A DNA stretch of 64,000 nt from Variovorax paradoxus EPS (GCF_000184745.1 NC_014931.1:3286001-3350000), one strand, 5' to 3'. Shown: positions 19,886 through 29,288, counted from the stretch's first letter. Numbers and translations: made by a program. Notes: generated from the letters alone by a model not told the origin.

Positions 19886-20266
19886 ATGAAAAACATTCGA
19901 AACGGCATGCGAGCGCCCGCGGGGCGATGGACTGCAGGCGTGTTGGCCGGTGCGTTTGCAAGCATCGTCGGCGTGGCGCTCGGTTCGGGCCTGCGGCGGC
20001 AAGGCGGAGCGCGCGGGCGCGTCTCGGTGGAGCGGCAACTGGCCGCGCTGCGCGCGCACACGGCGCGCCAGGCGCAGGCGGCACGGCAACTCGACCACGA
20101 CCTGCGCGCACCGGTCGGTGCGATGGCGGTGGCGCTCGAACTCATGAGCACCACCGACGATCCCTCGTTGAAGCAAGAGGCGATGCAGGTGCTCGAGCGG
20201 CAGATCGCGCGTATGAATACGCTGACACATCGAGTGCACGAATTCTCACGCGAGTTCAACGGTTGA
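19886..20266 (+). CDS. Membrane-anchored DHp-only protein (histidine-kinase dimerisation domain without ATPase)
   Basis: This is a 126-residue protein. A basic N-terminus and one hydrophobic segment (about residues 16-35) form a probable membrane anchor. The remainder resembles the dimerisation/phosphotransfer helices of histidine kinases, with an H-box LDHDLRAPVGAM around residue 70 and a second helix ending in RVHEFSREF. No N, G1 or G2 ATP-binding boxes follow, so it cannot be a complete kinase. It could be a phosphotransfer or kinase-dimerisation partner. It lies between rpoN and the sigma-54 activator gene. Confidence 0.65.
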   Translation: MKNIRNGMRAPAGRWTAGVLAGAFASIVGVALGSGLRRQGGARGRVSVERQLAALRAHTARQAQAARQLDHDLRAPVGAMAVALELMSTTDDPSLKQEAMQVLERQIARMNTLTHRVHEFSREFNG

Positions 20267-20378
20267 ACCGTCGGCCGCGAGTGCCGGGCAGGAGAACCAT
20301 CGACTGAATCGGGGAGCATCGGAAAGAGCGCGAAAAACACGCAAGAAGCACGCGCCTGTTTTTGTATCTGGAGTCGGT

Positions 20379-21821
20379 TTGGCGCACGCATTGATCGTTG
20401 AGGACGACGAAGATTCGGCCCGCATGATGGCCGCGCTCGTCGCGCGGGAGGGGCACTCGGTGATGTGCGCGAATTCGCTCGTCGCCGCGCGCCGGCTGAT
20501 GGTGATGCAGCGGCCCGACCTGCTCTTGCTCGACCTGCACCTGCCCGACGGCGACGGCTTCGAGCTGCTCGACGACAAGAACGAGGCCTTGAGCGACACC
20601 GTGCTGGTGCTCATGACCGGCCAGGCGAGCCTGGAGACATCGATCCGCGCCATGCGCCTGGGCGCGGCCGACTACCTCGTGAAGCCCATCAACCCGCAGC
20701 ACCTGAAGGGCCTGCTATCGCGCCTGATCGCACCGTCGCAGTTGCGCGCCGAGTTCGACGAGGTCGAGGAACTCTGGCGCGAGACCGGGCGCTTCGGCCC
20801 GCTGATCGGCCGCTCGCAGGAGATGCAGCGGGTGTACAGGCAGATTTCGCGCGTGGCGCGCACCGCGGTCACCGTGTTCATCCACGGCGAGAGCGGCACC
20901 GGCAAGGAACTGGTGGCGCGCGCGGTGCACGACATGAGCCGCCGGCGCGAGCAGCCCTTCCTGGCGGTGAACTGCGGCGCGCTCTCGCCCAGCCTGATCG
21001 AGAGCGAGATCTTCGGCCACGAGCGCGGCAGCTTCACCGGTGCCGAACGCCAGCACCAGGGCTTTTTCGAACGCGCGCACGGCGGCACGCTGTTCCTGGA
21101 CGAAGTGACCGAGATGCCGCTGGAGCTGCAGGTGAAGCTGCTGCGGGTGCTGGAGACCGGCACCTTCATGCGCGTGGGCTCCACGCAGGTGCAGCAGACC
21201 GATGTGCGCGTGATCGCGGCAACCAACCGCGATGCGGCCGCGGCGGTGGCGAGCGGCCGCATGCGCGAAGACCTGCTCTACCGGCTCAACGTATTCCCCA
21301 TCGCCTTGCCGCCGCTGCGCGAGCGCGGCGACGACATCGGGCTCATCGCGAGCGACTTCCTGCAGGACATGGCGCGCCAGGAAGGCGGCGGCGCCAAGCA
21401 CCTGAGCCAGGGTGCGCACGCGCGCCTTGCGGCCTGGCGCTGGCCGGGCAATGTGCGCGAGCTGCGCAATGTGCTGCAGCGCGCCTGGGTGATGGCGAGC
21501 GGATCGGAGATCGACGAGGAATGGCTGCCCGCGCCGTCCGCACAGCCTTTGCGCGAGACACCGGAGGCGCCGCGCAATGGCGGGGCCTTCGCCATGCCAT
21601 CGACGACCGCATTCGACACCGGGCGCGACAGCGCGCCCGCGCCGCTCGTGCCGGGCGGCCAGCAGCTCGTGGTCGAGGTCGGAACGCAGCTTGCCGATGT
21701 GGAGCGGCAGCTCATCCTCGCCACCTACGAGCGCTGCGGGCGCCACAAGGAGCGCACCGCCGCGCTGCTGGGCATCAGCATGAAGACCCTCTACAACCGG
21801 CTCAAGGAATACCAGCAGTAG
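20379..21821 (+). CDS. Sigma-54-dependent response regulator (NtrC family)
   Basis: This 480-residue regulator has a complete receiver domain (acidic pair at residues 8-10, phospho-acceptor Asp52, Lys102). An AAA+ domain follows with Walker A GESGTGKE (170-177) and Walker B TLFLDE. The sigma-54-contacting loop GSFTGA (217-222) has Ser in place of the usual Ala. A Fis-type HTH lies at the C-terminus (HKERTAALLGISMKTLYNRL). Translation appears to start at TTG 20379, preceded by GGAG. Its place beside an rpoN paralogue and the large hybrid kinase suggests a dedicated pathway. Confidence 0.9.
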   Translation: MAHALIVEDDEDSARMMAALVAREGHSVMCANSLVAARRLMVMQRPDLLLLDLHLPDGDGFELLDDKNEALSDTVLVLMTGQASLETSIRAMRLGAADYLVKPINPQHLKGLLSRLIAPSQLRAEFDEVEELWRETGRFGPLIGRSQEMQRVYRQISRVARTAVTVFIHGESGTGKELVARAVHDMSRRREQPFLAVNCGALSPSLIESEIFGHERGSFTGAERQHQGFFERAHGGTLFLDEVTEMPLELQVKLLRVLETGTFMRVGSTQVQQTDVRVIAATNRDAAAAVASGRMREDLLYRLNVFPIALPPLRERGDDIGLIASDFLQDMARQEGGGAKHLSQGAHARLAAWRWPGNVRELRNVLQRAWVMASGSEIDEEWLPAPSAQPLRETPEAPRNGGAFAMPSTTAFDTGRDSAPAPLVPGGQQLVVEVGTQLADVERQLILATYERCGRHKERTAALLGISMKTLYNRLKEYQQ

Positions 21822-21863
21822 CCCGCGCGGCCGCCGGGCCGCGCAAACCACGCAAGGATTGCA

Positions 21864-24800
21864 TTGAACGATTCCACGCCCGACAGGGCCGAAGAAGAAG
21901 GCGCCACGCAGTTGGACGATGCGGTGCCGTCGTTCGGCTATGGCCTCCTGCCCCTGGTGGGCCTGGCCGGCGCCGCGGGGAGCGTCGAGGCGCTGTGCGC
22001 GTTCCTGCAGGGCACCGCGTCCGATTCGGGCATGGCCTTCGTCGCCGTGCTGAACCTGTCCGACCGCGGGCCGAAGGCATTTGCCGATCTCGTCCAGACG
22101 CTGCGCGCGGCGACGGCGCTGCCTGTGGTGCCGGTCGACCAGCGGGTGCGCCTCGCACCCGACACCCTCCATGTGCTGCCGCCCGGCAGGCCGCCGCACA
22201 TGCGCGGCAATTTCATCGAACCGGCCGAGCTGCCGGCGGGCGGCGGGCGCCACCTGCCGGCGGACCTTTTCTTTCGCACGCTCGCGGATTCGCATGGCCC
22301 GCATGCGACGGCGGTGGTGCTCTCGGGGCCGGACGGCGACGGCACCATCGGCATCAAGCGCGTCAAGGAGCGCGGGGGCCTGACCATCGTTCAGGACCCG
22401 CGCGAGTCGGCCGAGGGGGGCATGGCGCAGACGGCCCTCGCGACCGGCATGGTCGACTGGGTGCTGCCGGCGCGCGAGATGGGCACGCGCATCGCCGCGT
22501 ACTACCGCCTCGAATCGCAGCTGCGCCTGCCGCCCGAACAGCCGCCGGCGCACGACGCCGCGCTCGCCGAGGCCGCGCTGACGGACCCCGGCGAAGCGGC
22601 CTTGCGCGAGGTGCTGGCCTTCGTGCGCGACCGCACCGGCCGCGATTTCGACGACTACAAGCGCGCCACGGTGCTGCGGCGCCTCGGCCGGCGCATGCAG
22701 GTGAACGGCGTGGGCAACCTGCAGGCCTACCTCGACTGCCTGCGCACGCGGCCCGGCGAGGCGGGCGCGCTGGTGCACGACATGCTCATCAGCGTGACCA
22801 ACTTCTTTCGCGACAGCGACAGCTTCGCCGCACTGGAAGCGCGCGTGCCGGAGCTCTTTCGCCACAAGGGCCCGGACGACACGCTGCGCGCCTGGGTGGT
22901 GGCCTGCGCCACTGGCGAGGAGGCGTATTCGATCGCGATGCTGCTGAGCGAACACGCGCGCACGCTGGAGAGCCCACCGTCCATCCAGGTCTTCGCGACC
23001 GACCTGGACGAGGAGGCGGTGCGAGCCGCGCGCGACGGCATCTACCCGCTGGCGGCCGAGGCCGACCTGGGCGAAGAGCGCATCCGGCAGTTCTTCGTGC
23101 GCGAGCCGCGCGGCCTGCGGGTGCGGCGCGAACTGCGCGAGATGGTGCTGTTCGCGGTGCACGACGTGCTGCGCGACGCGCCGTTCGCGCGCATCGACCT
23201 GGCGACCTGCCGCAACCTGCTCATCTACCTGAACCGCGATGCGCAGACGCGCGTGCTGGAGACGCTGCACTTCGCGATGTACCCGGGCGCGCCGCTGTTC
23301 CTCGGCGTCTCGGAGGCGGCGGACGGCGACGGGCGCCTGTTCGCCGTGGCCGACAAGCCGCACCGCATCTACCTGCGCTGCCAGTCGCGCGCGGGCGCAC
23401 CGGTGCCGCCCCGGCCCGTCGGCCCGCCAAGAGCGGCCGCGGCGCGGCACTCGCAGGCGGTGATCCCCCTGGCGGCGATTGCGCCGCCCGTCGCACCGCA
23501 GGCCATGCTGCCGACCCTGCGCGGCGGGCAAACCATGACCTGGGCCGAAATGCACCTGCAGCTGGTCGACCTGCTGGCGCCGCCCTCGATCCTGGTGGAC
23601 GCCGGGCACGAGATGCTGCACATCTCGCCCGCGGCCACGGCGTTCCTGTACTTCGGCGGCGGCGAGCCTTCGCGCAACGTGATGCAGGCCATCGTGCCCG
23701 ACCTGAAGGCCGAACTGCAGACGGCGCTCCATCACGCGCACGAGCGGCACGAGCCTGTGGAGGTGGCGCCGGTGCGGGCGCGCATCGCCGGCGGCGAGGT
23801 GGAGGTGACCGTCAGCGTGCGGCCGGTGGAGGCGTTCGGCGGCGGCTTCCTGGTGCTGCTGCGCCGCCAGGACTTGCGCCAGGACGCGCTCGAGGGGAAT
23901 TCCGGCGAAACCGCCCCTGCGGCCGGCGACGCCTTCGCCGTCCTGCCGCGTATGAAGCCCGAGCCCATCGCCAGCCACCTGGAGCGCGAGGTCGGACGCC
24001 TGAAGGCGCGCCTGCGCCAGACGGTGGAGCAGTACGAGGTCTCGACCGAGGAGCTCAAGGCGAGCAACGAAGAGCTGCACGCCATGAACGAGGAACTGCA
24101 TGCGGCCGCCGAGGAGCTGGACACCAGCCGCGAGGAGCTGCAGTCGATCAACGAAGAGCTGACCACGGTCAACCAGGAACTGAAGAACAAGGTCGACGAC
24201 CTGGGCCATGCCAACAGCGACATCGTGAATCTGATGGACGCGACGGCCATCGCCACCGTGTTCCTGGACCGGAACCTGCGCGTGATGCGCTTCACGCCGA
24301 GCGCGGCGACCATCTTCAAGCTGATCGCGAGCGACACGGGGCGCCCGCTCTCGGACCTGGTCACCGGGCTGGACTACCCCGAGCTCTCGGACGATGCGCG
24401 CGCCGTGCTGCGCTCGCTGCAGCCTTCGGAGCGCGAAGTGGGCGACGCGCGGGGCAACTGGTATCTGGCGCGCGCGCGGCCCTACCGCACCATCGAGGAC
24501 GTGATCGCCGGCGTGGTGCTGAGCTTCGTGGACATCACCGAGCGCAAGGTCGCACAGGAATCACTCAGGCAATCTCAGGAGCGCTTCAGCGCCATCGTGA
24601 ACCAGGCCTCGGTGGGCGTGGCGCAGATGCGGCTGGACGGCGAGATCACCTTCGCCAACACCTGCTACCGCGCGCTCACCGGCTACGGGGACGACGAGCT
24701 CCTGGGCCGGCGTGTGCTCGATTTCGTGCACCCGGCGGACCTTCCGGCGACGCAGTCGCTCTTCGAGCAGCTCGCCGCGCAGGGCAAGCCGTTCCAGGCC

Positions 24801-26534
24801 GAGAACCGCATCGTGCGCAAGAACGGCGAGGTCATGTGGCTGCACAAGAGCGTGACGGTGCTCACCGACGGCGGCGGCCGGCCCGACTCGGCGCTGATCG
24901 TCTGCACCGACGTGAGCGAGCGCAAGTTGGCCGAGGAAGCGCTGCGCGAGAGCCAGGAGCGCATGCGGCTGATGCTGGAGAACGCGATCGAGTACGCCAT
25001 CTTCTCGGTCGACATGGAACGCCGCGTGACGAGCTGGAACGCCGGCGCCGAGCGGCTGCTGGGCTACAGCGAGCAGGAGATCCTCGGCCGCTCGGCCGAC
25101 CTGATCTTCACCGAGGAAGACCGCGCCGCCGGCGCACCGGTCGAGGAGGCCCGCACCGCGCTCGCCGAAGGCCGCGCGGCGGACGACCGGCTGCACCAGC
25201 GCAAGGACGGCTCGCGCTTCTGGGCCAGCGGTGCGCTCATGCCAATGCACGACGGCGAGGGCAGGTCGATCGGACTGGTGAAGGTGCTGCGCGACCAGAG
25301 CAAGCAGCGCGCCGCGCAGCAGGAACTGGAGCAAAGCCGCGGCGAGCTGCTCTCCGCGCTGCGCGCCAACGAGGCCGCGCGCCGCGCGCTGGAAACGGCC
25401 GACGCGGCGAAAGACCGCTTTCTGGCGGTGCTCTCGCACGAGCTGCGCAACCCGCTCGCCTCGATCAGCGGCGCGGCCGAGCTGCTCGCGCCCGAATCGC
25501 TCGCCACGCAGGACCAGGCACGTGCCGCCCGCGTGATCCGCCGCCAGGCCTCGGTCATGAAGGTCATGCTGGGCGAGCTGCTCGACGTGTCGAGCCTGCG
25601 GCAGGGCCGGCTTGCGCTCAGCCGCGAGCGCATCAGCGCGCAGGCCATTGCGGATGCGGCGCTGGAGACGGTGCGGCCGCTCATCGAGCACGGGCGCCAC
25701 ACGCTCGATCTGGACATCGCCGAGGAAGAGATCGCGCTGGACGCCGACCCGATCCGGCTCAGCCAGGTGCTGTCGAACCTGCTGTCGAACGCCGCCAAGT
25801 ACACGCCCGCGCCGGGGCGCATCGCGCTGTCGGTGCGGGCCGAGGCGCGCGACGCGGTGTTCGAGGTGACCGACGACGGCATCGGCATGGAGCCCGAGTC
25901 GATCGAGACGATGTTCGAGATGTTCGTGCAGAGCGAGCATGCGCACGCGCGCGCCAACGGCGGCCTGGGCATCGGTCTGGCGCTGGTGCGCAACATCGTG
26001 GAGCTGCACGGCGGCACCGTCACCGGCCACAGCGAAGGGCTGGGTCGGGGCTGCCGCTTCACGGTGCGGATTCCCACCGCGCGGCCGGCCGCGGCCATGT
26101 CGACGCTCGCGCCCGAAGCCGGCGGCGAGGCGCCGGTGCGGCTGCAGCGGCTTCTGCTCGCCGACGACAACGTCGATGCGCTCTGGGGCCTGGAGCAGAT
26201 GCTCTCCAGGGCGGGCTTCGAGGTCGAGACAGTGAACAACGGCATCGATGCGCTGCGCGTGGCACAGGCGCTGCGCCCCGATGCGGCGGTGCTCGACATC
26301 GGCATGCCCGGCATGGACGGCCACGAGGTGGCGCGCCGCATCCGCGCCGAACCCTGGGGCCGCGAGCTCGTGCTGATCGCCGCCACCGGCTGGGGCCAGC
26401 CGGCCGACCGGGCCGCGGCGCTGGCGGCGGGGTTCGACGAGCATGTCGCCAAGCCGGTGACGGCCTCCGACCTGCAGCGGCTGCTGCGCGCGCACGAGGC
26501 GGGCCGCCAGGCACGCCGTTTGCCCGATGCATGA
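21864..26534 (+). CDS. CheB-CheR-PAS hybrid sensor histidine kinase with receiver
   Basis: This is a 1,556-residue cytoplasmic fusion. The domains run CheB-like (about 25-220), CheR methyltransferase (about 240-510), a long Glu/Leu-rich coiled coil (about 700-780), three PAS domains (about 785-1155), HisKA (His1192 in SHELRNP), HATPase (about 1290-1410, N-box NLLSNAAKYTP) and a receiver (about 1430-1550, Asp1478). In CheR, TNFFRD, ACATGEEAYS and CRNLLIYL are intact. In CheB the catalytic Ser and His are replaced (Ala37 and Asn64 by alignment to GASAGG and VQHL), so the methylesterase is probably inactive. TTG 21864 is the start, with AAGGA five bases upstream. The likely target is the sigma-54 activator encoded 42 bases upstream. 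Confidence 0.9.
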   Translation: MNDSTPDRAEEEGATQLDDAVPSFGYGLLPLVGLAGAAGSVEALCAFLQGTASDSGMAFVAVLNLSDRGPKAFADLVQTLRAATALPVVPVDQRVRLAPDTLHVLPPGRPPHMRGNFIEPAELPAGGGRHLPADLFFRTLADSHGPHATAVVLSGPDGDGTIGIKRVKERGGLTIVQDPRESAEGGMAQTALATGMVDWVLPAREMGTRIAAYYRLESQLRLPPEQPPAHDAALAEAALTDPGEAALREVLAFVRDRTGRDFDDYKRATVLRRLGRRMQVNGVGNLQAYLDCLRTRPGEAGALVHDMLISVTNFFRDSDSFAALEARVPELFRHKGPDDTLRAWVVACATGEEAYSIAMLLSEHARTLESPPSIQVFATDLDEEAVRAARDGIYPLAAEADLGEERIRQFFVREPRGLRVRRELREMVLFAVHDVLRDAPFARIDLATCRNLLIYLNRDAQTRVLETLHFAMYPGAPLFLGVSEAADGDGRLFAVADKPHRIYLRCQSRAGAPVPPRPVGPPRAAAARHSQAVIPLAAIAPPVAPQAMLPTLRGGQTMTWAEMHLQLVDLLAPPSILVDAGHEMLHISPAATAFLYFGGGEPSRNVMQAIVPDLKAELQTALHHAHERHEPVEVAPVRARIAGGEVEVTVSVRPVEAFGGGFLVLLRRQDLRQDALEGNSGETAPAAGDAFAVLPRMKPEPIASHLEREVGRLKARLRQTVEQYEVSTEELKASNEELHAMNEELHAAAEELDTSREELQSINEELTTVNQELKNKVDDLGHANSDIVNLMDATAIATVFLDRNLRVMRFTPSAATIFKLIASDTGRPLSDLVTGLDYPELSDDARAVLRSLQPSEREVGDARGNWYLARARPYRTIEDVIAGVVLSFVDITERKVAQESLRQSQERFSAIVNQASVGVAQMRLDGEITFANTCYRALTGYGDDELLGRRVLDFVHPADLPATQSLFEQLAAQGKPFQAENRIVRKNGEVMWLHKSVTVLTDGGGRPDSALIVCTDVSERKLAEEALRESQERMRLMLENAIEYAIFSVDMERRVTSWNAGAERLLGYSEQEILGRSADLIFTEEDRAAGAPVEEARTALAEGRAADDRLHQRKDGSRFWASGALMPMHDGEGRSIGLVKVLRDQSKQRAAQQELEQSRGELLSALRANEAARRALETADAAKDRFLAVLSHELRNPLASISGAAELLAPESLATQDQARAARVIRRQASVMKVMLGELLDVSSLRQGRLALSRERISAQAIADAALETVRPLIEHGRHTLDLDIAEEEIALDADPIRLSQVLSNLLSNAAKYTPAPGRIALSVRAEARDAVFEVTDDGIGMEPESIETMFEMFVQSEHAHARANGGLGIGLALVRNIVELHGGTVTGHSEGLGRGCRFTVRIPTARPAAAMSTLAPEAGGEAPVRLQRLLLADDNVDALWGLEQMLSRAGFEVETVNNGIDALRVAQALRPDAAVLDIGMPGMDGHEVARRIRAEPWGRELVLIAATGWGQPADRAAALAAGFDEHVAKPVTASDLQRLLRAHEAGRQARRLPDA

Positions 26535-27637
26535 ATGCCGCATCCATACCGGCGCCGACCGCGCACGGGGCCTCCACCCACTTCGCGTTCACGGCCATGA
26601 CAACGAACAACGAAAAACCTCTGCCCCCCACCCGCACCCCGGCGCGCGCCATCTTCATCGGTGCCTCGTCGGGCGGCGTGTACGCGATGCTCGAACTCGC
26701 GGCGGCGCTGCCCGCGAACTTTCCGGTGCCGGTGTTCCTCGTGCAGCACATCGGCGCGCACCGCAGCCAGCTCGCGCAGCTCCTGAGCGCGCGCGGGCCC
26801 AACCCCGCCGTGGCGGCGAACGACGGCGATGCGCCGGCCGCCGGCACCATCCACGTCGCGCCGCCCGACCACCACATGCTGCTCGAAGGCGGTGTGATCC
26901 GCGTGACCCGCGGCCCGAAGGAACACCATGCACGCCCCGCCATCGACCCCCTGTTTCGTTCGGCCGCGCTGGAGATGGGCGCGGGCGCCATCGGCGTGGT
27001 GCTCACCGGCATGCTCGAAGACGGCAGCGCGGGCCTGCGCGCCATCAAGGACTGCGGCGGCACGGTCGTCGTGCAGGACCCGGCCGACGCCTTCGAGCCG
27101 GGCATGCCGCGCGCCGCCCTGTCGGTGGTGCGCGCCGACCACGTGGTGCCGCTGTCGCAGATGGCGGACCTGCTCCTTGCGCTGGCCCGCGAAGAACGCG
27201 TTGTACCCGCCGACCGGAACCTCGCGCCATTGCCCGCGCTGCGCCGCGAGCATGCCTTGGGCAAGGGGGGGCACACCGTGGAAAACCTGAAGGAAATCGC
27301 GACGCCTTCGACCTTCAGCTGCCCCGACTGCGGCGGCGTGCTGTTCGAACTGGACGACAAGCGGCCGGTGCGCTACCGCTGCCACACCGGCCACGCCTTC
27401 GGCCTCCGCAGCCTGGCCGCGACCCAGGAGCAGGTGACCGATGCCGCGCTGTGGACGGGCCTGCGCGTGCTGCAGGAAAAAGAAGCGATCCTCCGGCGCC
27501 TGGCCGAAGTGCAGCGCGAGAGCGACGCCGCGGCAGCCGCGGATTGCGATCGCGAAGCCGATGAAATCGCGCAGGTCGCCAACGCGATGCGCAAGCTCAC
27601 GGTGAAGGCGCCCAGCCCCGCGAGCTTCGAGGCGTAG
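26531..27637 (+). CDS. cheB: Stand-alone CheB-type protein-glutamate methylesterase
   Basis: This 368-residue protein has a CheB catalytic domain without an N-terminal receiver. Ser46 in FIGASSGG, His73 in LVQHIGAH and an Asp in LTGMLEDGSAG form an intact triad. The C-terminal third carries a zinc-ribbon-like pattern (CPDCGG then CHTGHAF) and a helical tail, as in chemosensory-like CheB proteins outside flagellar operons. Its ATG overlaps the stop of the hybrid kinase gene (ATGA); an internal ATG at 26597 would remove a 22-residue leader. It could supply the esterase activity that the fused CheB domain has lost. Confidence 0.88.
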   Translation: MNAASIPAPTAHGASTHFAFTAMTTNNEKPLPPTRTPARAIFIGASSGGVYAMLELAAALPANFPVPVFLVQHIGAHRSQLAQLLSARGPNPAVAANDGDAPAAGTIHVAPPDHHMLLEGGVIRVTRGPKEHHARPAIDPLFRSAALEMGAGAIGVVLTGMLEDGSAGLRAIKDCGGTVVVQDPADAFEPGMPRAALSVVRADHVVPLSQMADLLLALAREERVVPADRNLAPLPALRREHALGKGGHTVENLKEIATPSTFSCPDCGGVLFELDDKRPVRYRCHTGHAFGLRSLAATQEQVTDAALWTGLRVLQEKEAILRRLAEVQRESDAAAAADCDREADEIAQVANAMRKLTVKAPSPASFEA

Positions 27638-27660
27638 CCGCGAAGGCGGGGCGCGTTGCT

Positions 27661-27720
27661 CTACGCGTTGATCTACGCGTTGATCTACGCGTTGATCTAC
27701 GCGTTGATCTACGCGTTCTG
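27661..27720. repeat. 12-bp tandem repeat at the 3' ends of convergent genes
   Basis: Four exact copies of CTACGCGTTGAT (at 27661, 27673, 27685 and 27697) are followed by a diverged fifth, CTACGCGTTCTG. A fragment (GCGTTGCT) lies just before. On the minus strand the fifth copy contains the last codons and the TAG stop of the gene at 27709-28122, and every further unit repeats an in-frame TAG. Copy-number change would therefore not alter the protein. It looks like replication slippage in the gap after cheB. Confidence 0.9.
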
Positions 27721-28122
27721 AAGAAAGCGCTCCATGCGGGCAGCCTCCGCCACGCGGCCGGGCTCTGCATCGAGCAACGCGAGCGGCGTGCGGTCGTCCA
27801 GCGCGCAGTGCGGCCGAACGAACCACTGCACGCGCTCCCAGTCGTCGGTCCACCCCGCCAGTTCGGCCGCGATCCGCGCAACGGCGCCGCGCTGCGACAT
27901 GTCCGCCTTGTCGAACTGGAACACCGGAAACCACAGCGCCTCCTGCCAGGTGAAGAACAGCAGGCCGCGGCAGGCGATCTGGCGCGAAAGCCACACGCAG
28001 CCGCCCGGATGCCGGTCGGCCACGCGCGGCACGATCTCGCTGTCGCGCGCCAGCCCGCCGGCGGTGCGATAACCGGCGAGCAGTTCGGTGAAGCGCCGGT
28101 CCAGAGGCTCGATCTCGTTCAC
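27709..28122 (-). CDS. Hypothetical protein with a DUF2384-like C-terminal region
   Basis: This 137-residue protein starts at GTG 28122, overlapping the stop of the Mn-catalase gene (GTGA). The C-terminal half (LAGW...VQWFVRPHCALDDRTPLALLD...GRV) resembles the toxin-binding domain of Xre/MbcA/ParS antitoxins (DUF2384): a W-x-P turn, an RTPLALLD strand and a terminal helix. No toxin of the RES type lies beside it, so a plain toxin-antitoxin role is not supported. It is probably co-expressed with the catalase. Its stop codon is inside the 12-bp repeat. Confidence 0.6.
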   Translation of the reverse strand: MNEIEPLDRRFTELLAGYRTAGGLARDSEIVPRVADRHPGGCVWLSRQIACRGLLFFTWQEALWFPVFQFDKADMSQRGAVARIAAELAGWTDDWERVQWFVRPHCALDDRTPLALLDAEPGRVAEAARMERFLQNA

Positions 28123-29069
28123 TTGCGCGGTTTGCCCTTGGCGGGGTCCAGGCCTTCGGGCTGGGGGCCCAGGCCCGCGGCATCGGCAAGCAGCGCCTGC
28201 TCGCCCATGCCGAGTTCGGCGCCGGTCGTCGGATCGATGTCGCGGCGCGACTGGGTGCGTGCCGCCATCTGCTGCACCACGGGCGCCTCGGCATCGGAAA
28301 GCGTGACGCTGGCCAGGCCGTCGCCTTCGTCCACCGGCGCATCGCCCTCTGCAAGCGTGCGGAAGTCCCAGCGCTCGCCCTGGTTCCACGGGCCGCGCAG
28401 GTCGGGGTCGCCCTTGGACATGTCGAAGTACACATTGGTGAAGCGCGGATCGCCCGGCAGCTTGCCCGGCGGGAAGTTCGGCTCGATGGCGTAGAGCGCC
28501 TTCTCGAACGACTTCTGGTGCGCGATCTCGCGCGTCATGAGGAAGGTCAGCGCGTCCTTCACGCCGGGGTCGTCGGTGAGGTTGATGAGGCGCTCGTAGA
28601 CGATCTTGGCGCGCGCCTCGGCCGCGATGTTCGAGCGCAGGTCTGCGGTGGGCTCGCCGATGGTGTCGATGTAGGCGGCCGTCCACGGCACGCCGGCCGA
28701 GTTGACCAGCGGCGGCCCGCCGCCGTAGAGCACCTGCGTGATGTGGCTGTCGTTGCCCGCACCGGTGATGGTGCGGTACATCTCGCCTTCTTCCTCGACG
28801 CCTTCGGCCAGCCGGCCCTTGGCGCCCTTGTTGAGCATGCCGACGATGGTGCCGATGATCTCCAGGTGGCTCAGCTCCTCGGTGGAGATGTCGAACAGCA
28901 TGTCCTTGCGGCCGGCATCGTCCTCGCCGAGCGCCTGGGTGAAGTAGCGGCAGGCCGCGGCGAGCTCGCCTTGCGGGCCGCCGAACTGCTCGAGCATGAG
29001 GTTGGCGAGGCCGGGATTGCACTCGCTCACGCGCACGGTGTATTGAAGTCGCTTGTTGTGAGAAAACAT
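28119..29069 (-). CDS. Manganese (non-haem) catalase
   Basis: This is a 316-residue ferritin-like di-manganese catalase that dismutates hydrogen peroxide in the cytoplasm. Ligand positions are visible: Glu in MLEQFGGPQGEL, Glu and His in STEELSHLEIIG, Glu in AEARAKIVYERL and His in REIAHQKSFEKAL. Length and C-terminal tail fit the family. The ATG at 29069 has AGGAGC seven bases upstream. A GG-N10-GC element on the same strand (29179-29193) may be its promoter. It is followed by the small DUF2384-like gene. Confidence 0.93.
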   Translation of the reverse strand: MFSHNKRLQYTVRVSECNPGLANLMLEQFGGPQGELAAACRYFTQALGEDDAGRKDMLFDISTEELSHLEIIGTIVGMLNKGAKGRLAEGVEEEGEMYRTITGAGNDSHITQVLYGGGPPLVNSAGVPWTAAYIDTIGEPTADLRSNIAAEARAKIVYERLINLTDDPGVKDALTFLMTREIAHQKSFEKALYAIEPNFPPGKLPGDPRFTNVYFDMSKGDPDLRGPWNQGERWDFRTLAEGDAPVDEGDGLASVTLSDAEAPVVQQMAARTQSRRDIDPTTGAELGMGEQALLADAAGLGPQPEGLDPAKGKPRK

Positions 29070-29178
29070 GAAATAGCTCCTGGGTCTTGAGTGGGTTGAT
29101 GAAAAGGGAAATGCGTCGGGGGCGACGGGCGCCGCTCGGCGCATTCGTGCGCATCGCGGCCGCCCGATGGAAGTCGCG

Positions 29179-29193
29179 GCAAGCGGCATGCCG
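29179..29193 (-). promoter_or_regulatory. Possible sigma-54-like promoter of Mn catalase
   Basis: On the minus strand this reads CGGCATGCCGCTTGC, with GG-N10-GC spacing and nine of eleven consensus bases. It lies 110 bases before the catalase start and points towards it. Matches of this quality occur by chance in a 64-kb window, but the extended form GGCATGCCGnTTGC is shared with the elements at 31276 and 40317. Confidence 0.35.
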
Positions 29194-29288
29194 GGCGGCG
29201 CATGAAGGGCGCCTCATGCGCGGCGACTCCCCACAGGATCAGTCCTCGTCCGACATGGCGCGGCAGGGCACGTCCCTAAGTTGATTGC

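Noticed and set aside
20465..26530. A very long open frame running through the activator and hybrid kinase genes in another frame
   Set aside because: It is an effect of high GC. Its translation is Arg/Ala-rich without motifs, while the overlapping frames contain complete domain sets; only its last part (from 26531) is a gene, cheB.
27661..27720. CRISPR array
   Set aside because: The units are 12 bp and contiguous with no spacers, and no cas genes are present.
27709..28122. Toxin-antitoxin module based on the DUF2384-like region
   Set aside because: No RES-domain or other toxin gene adjoins; the neighbour is Mn catalase.
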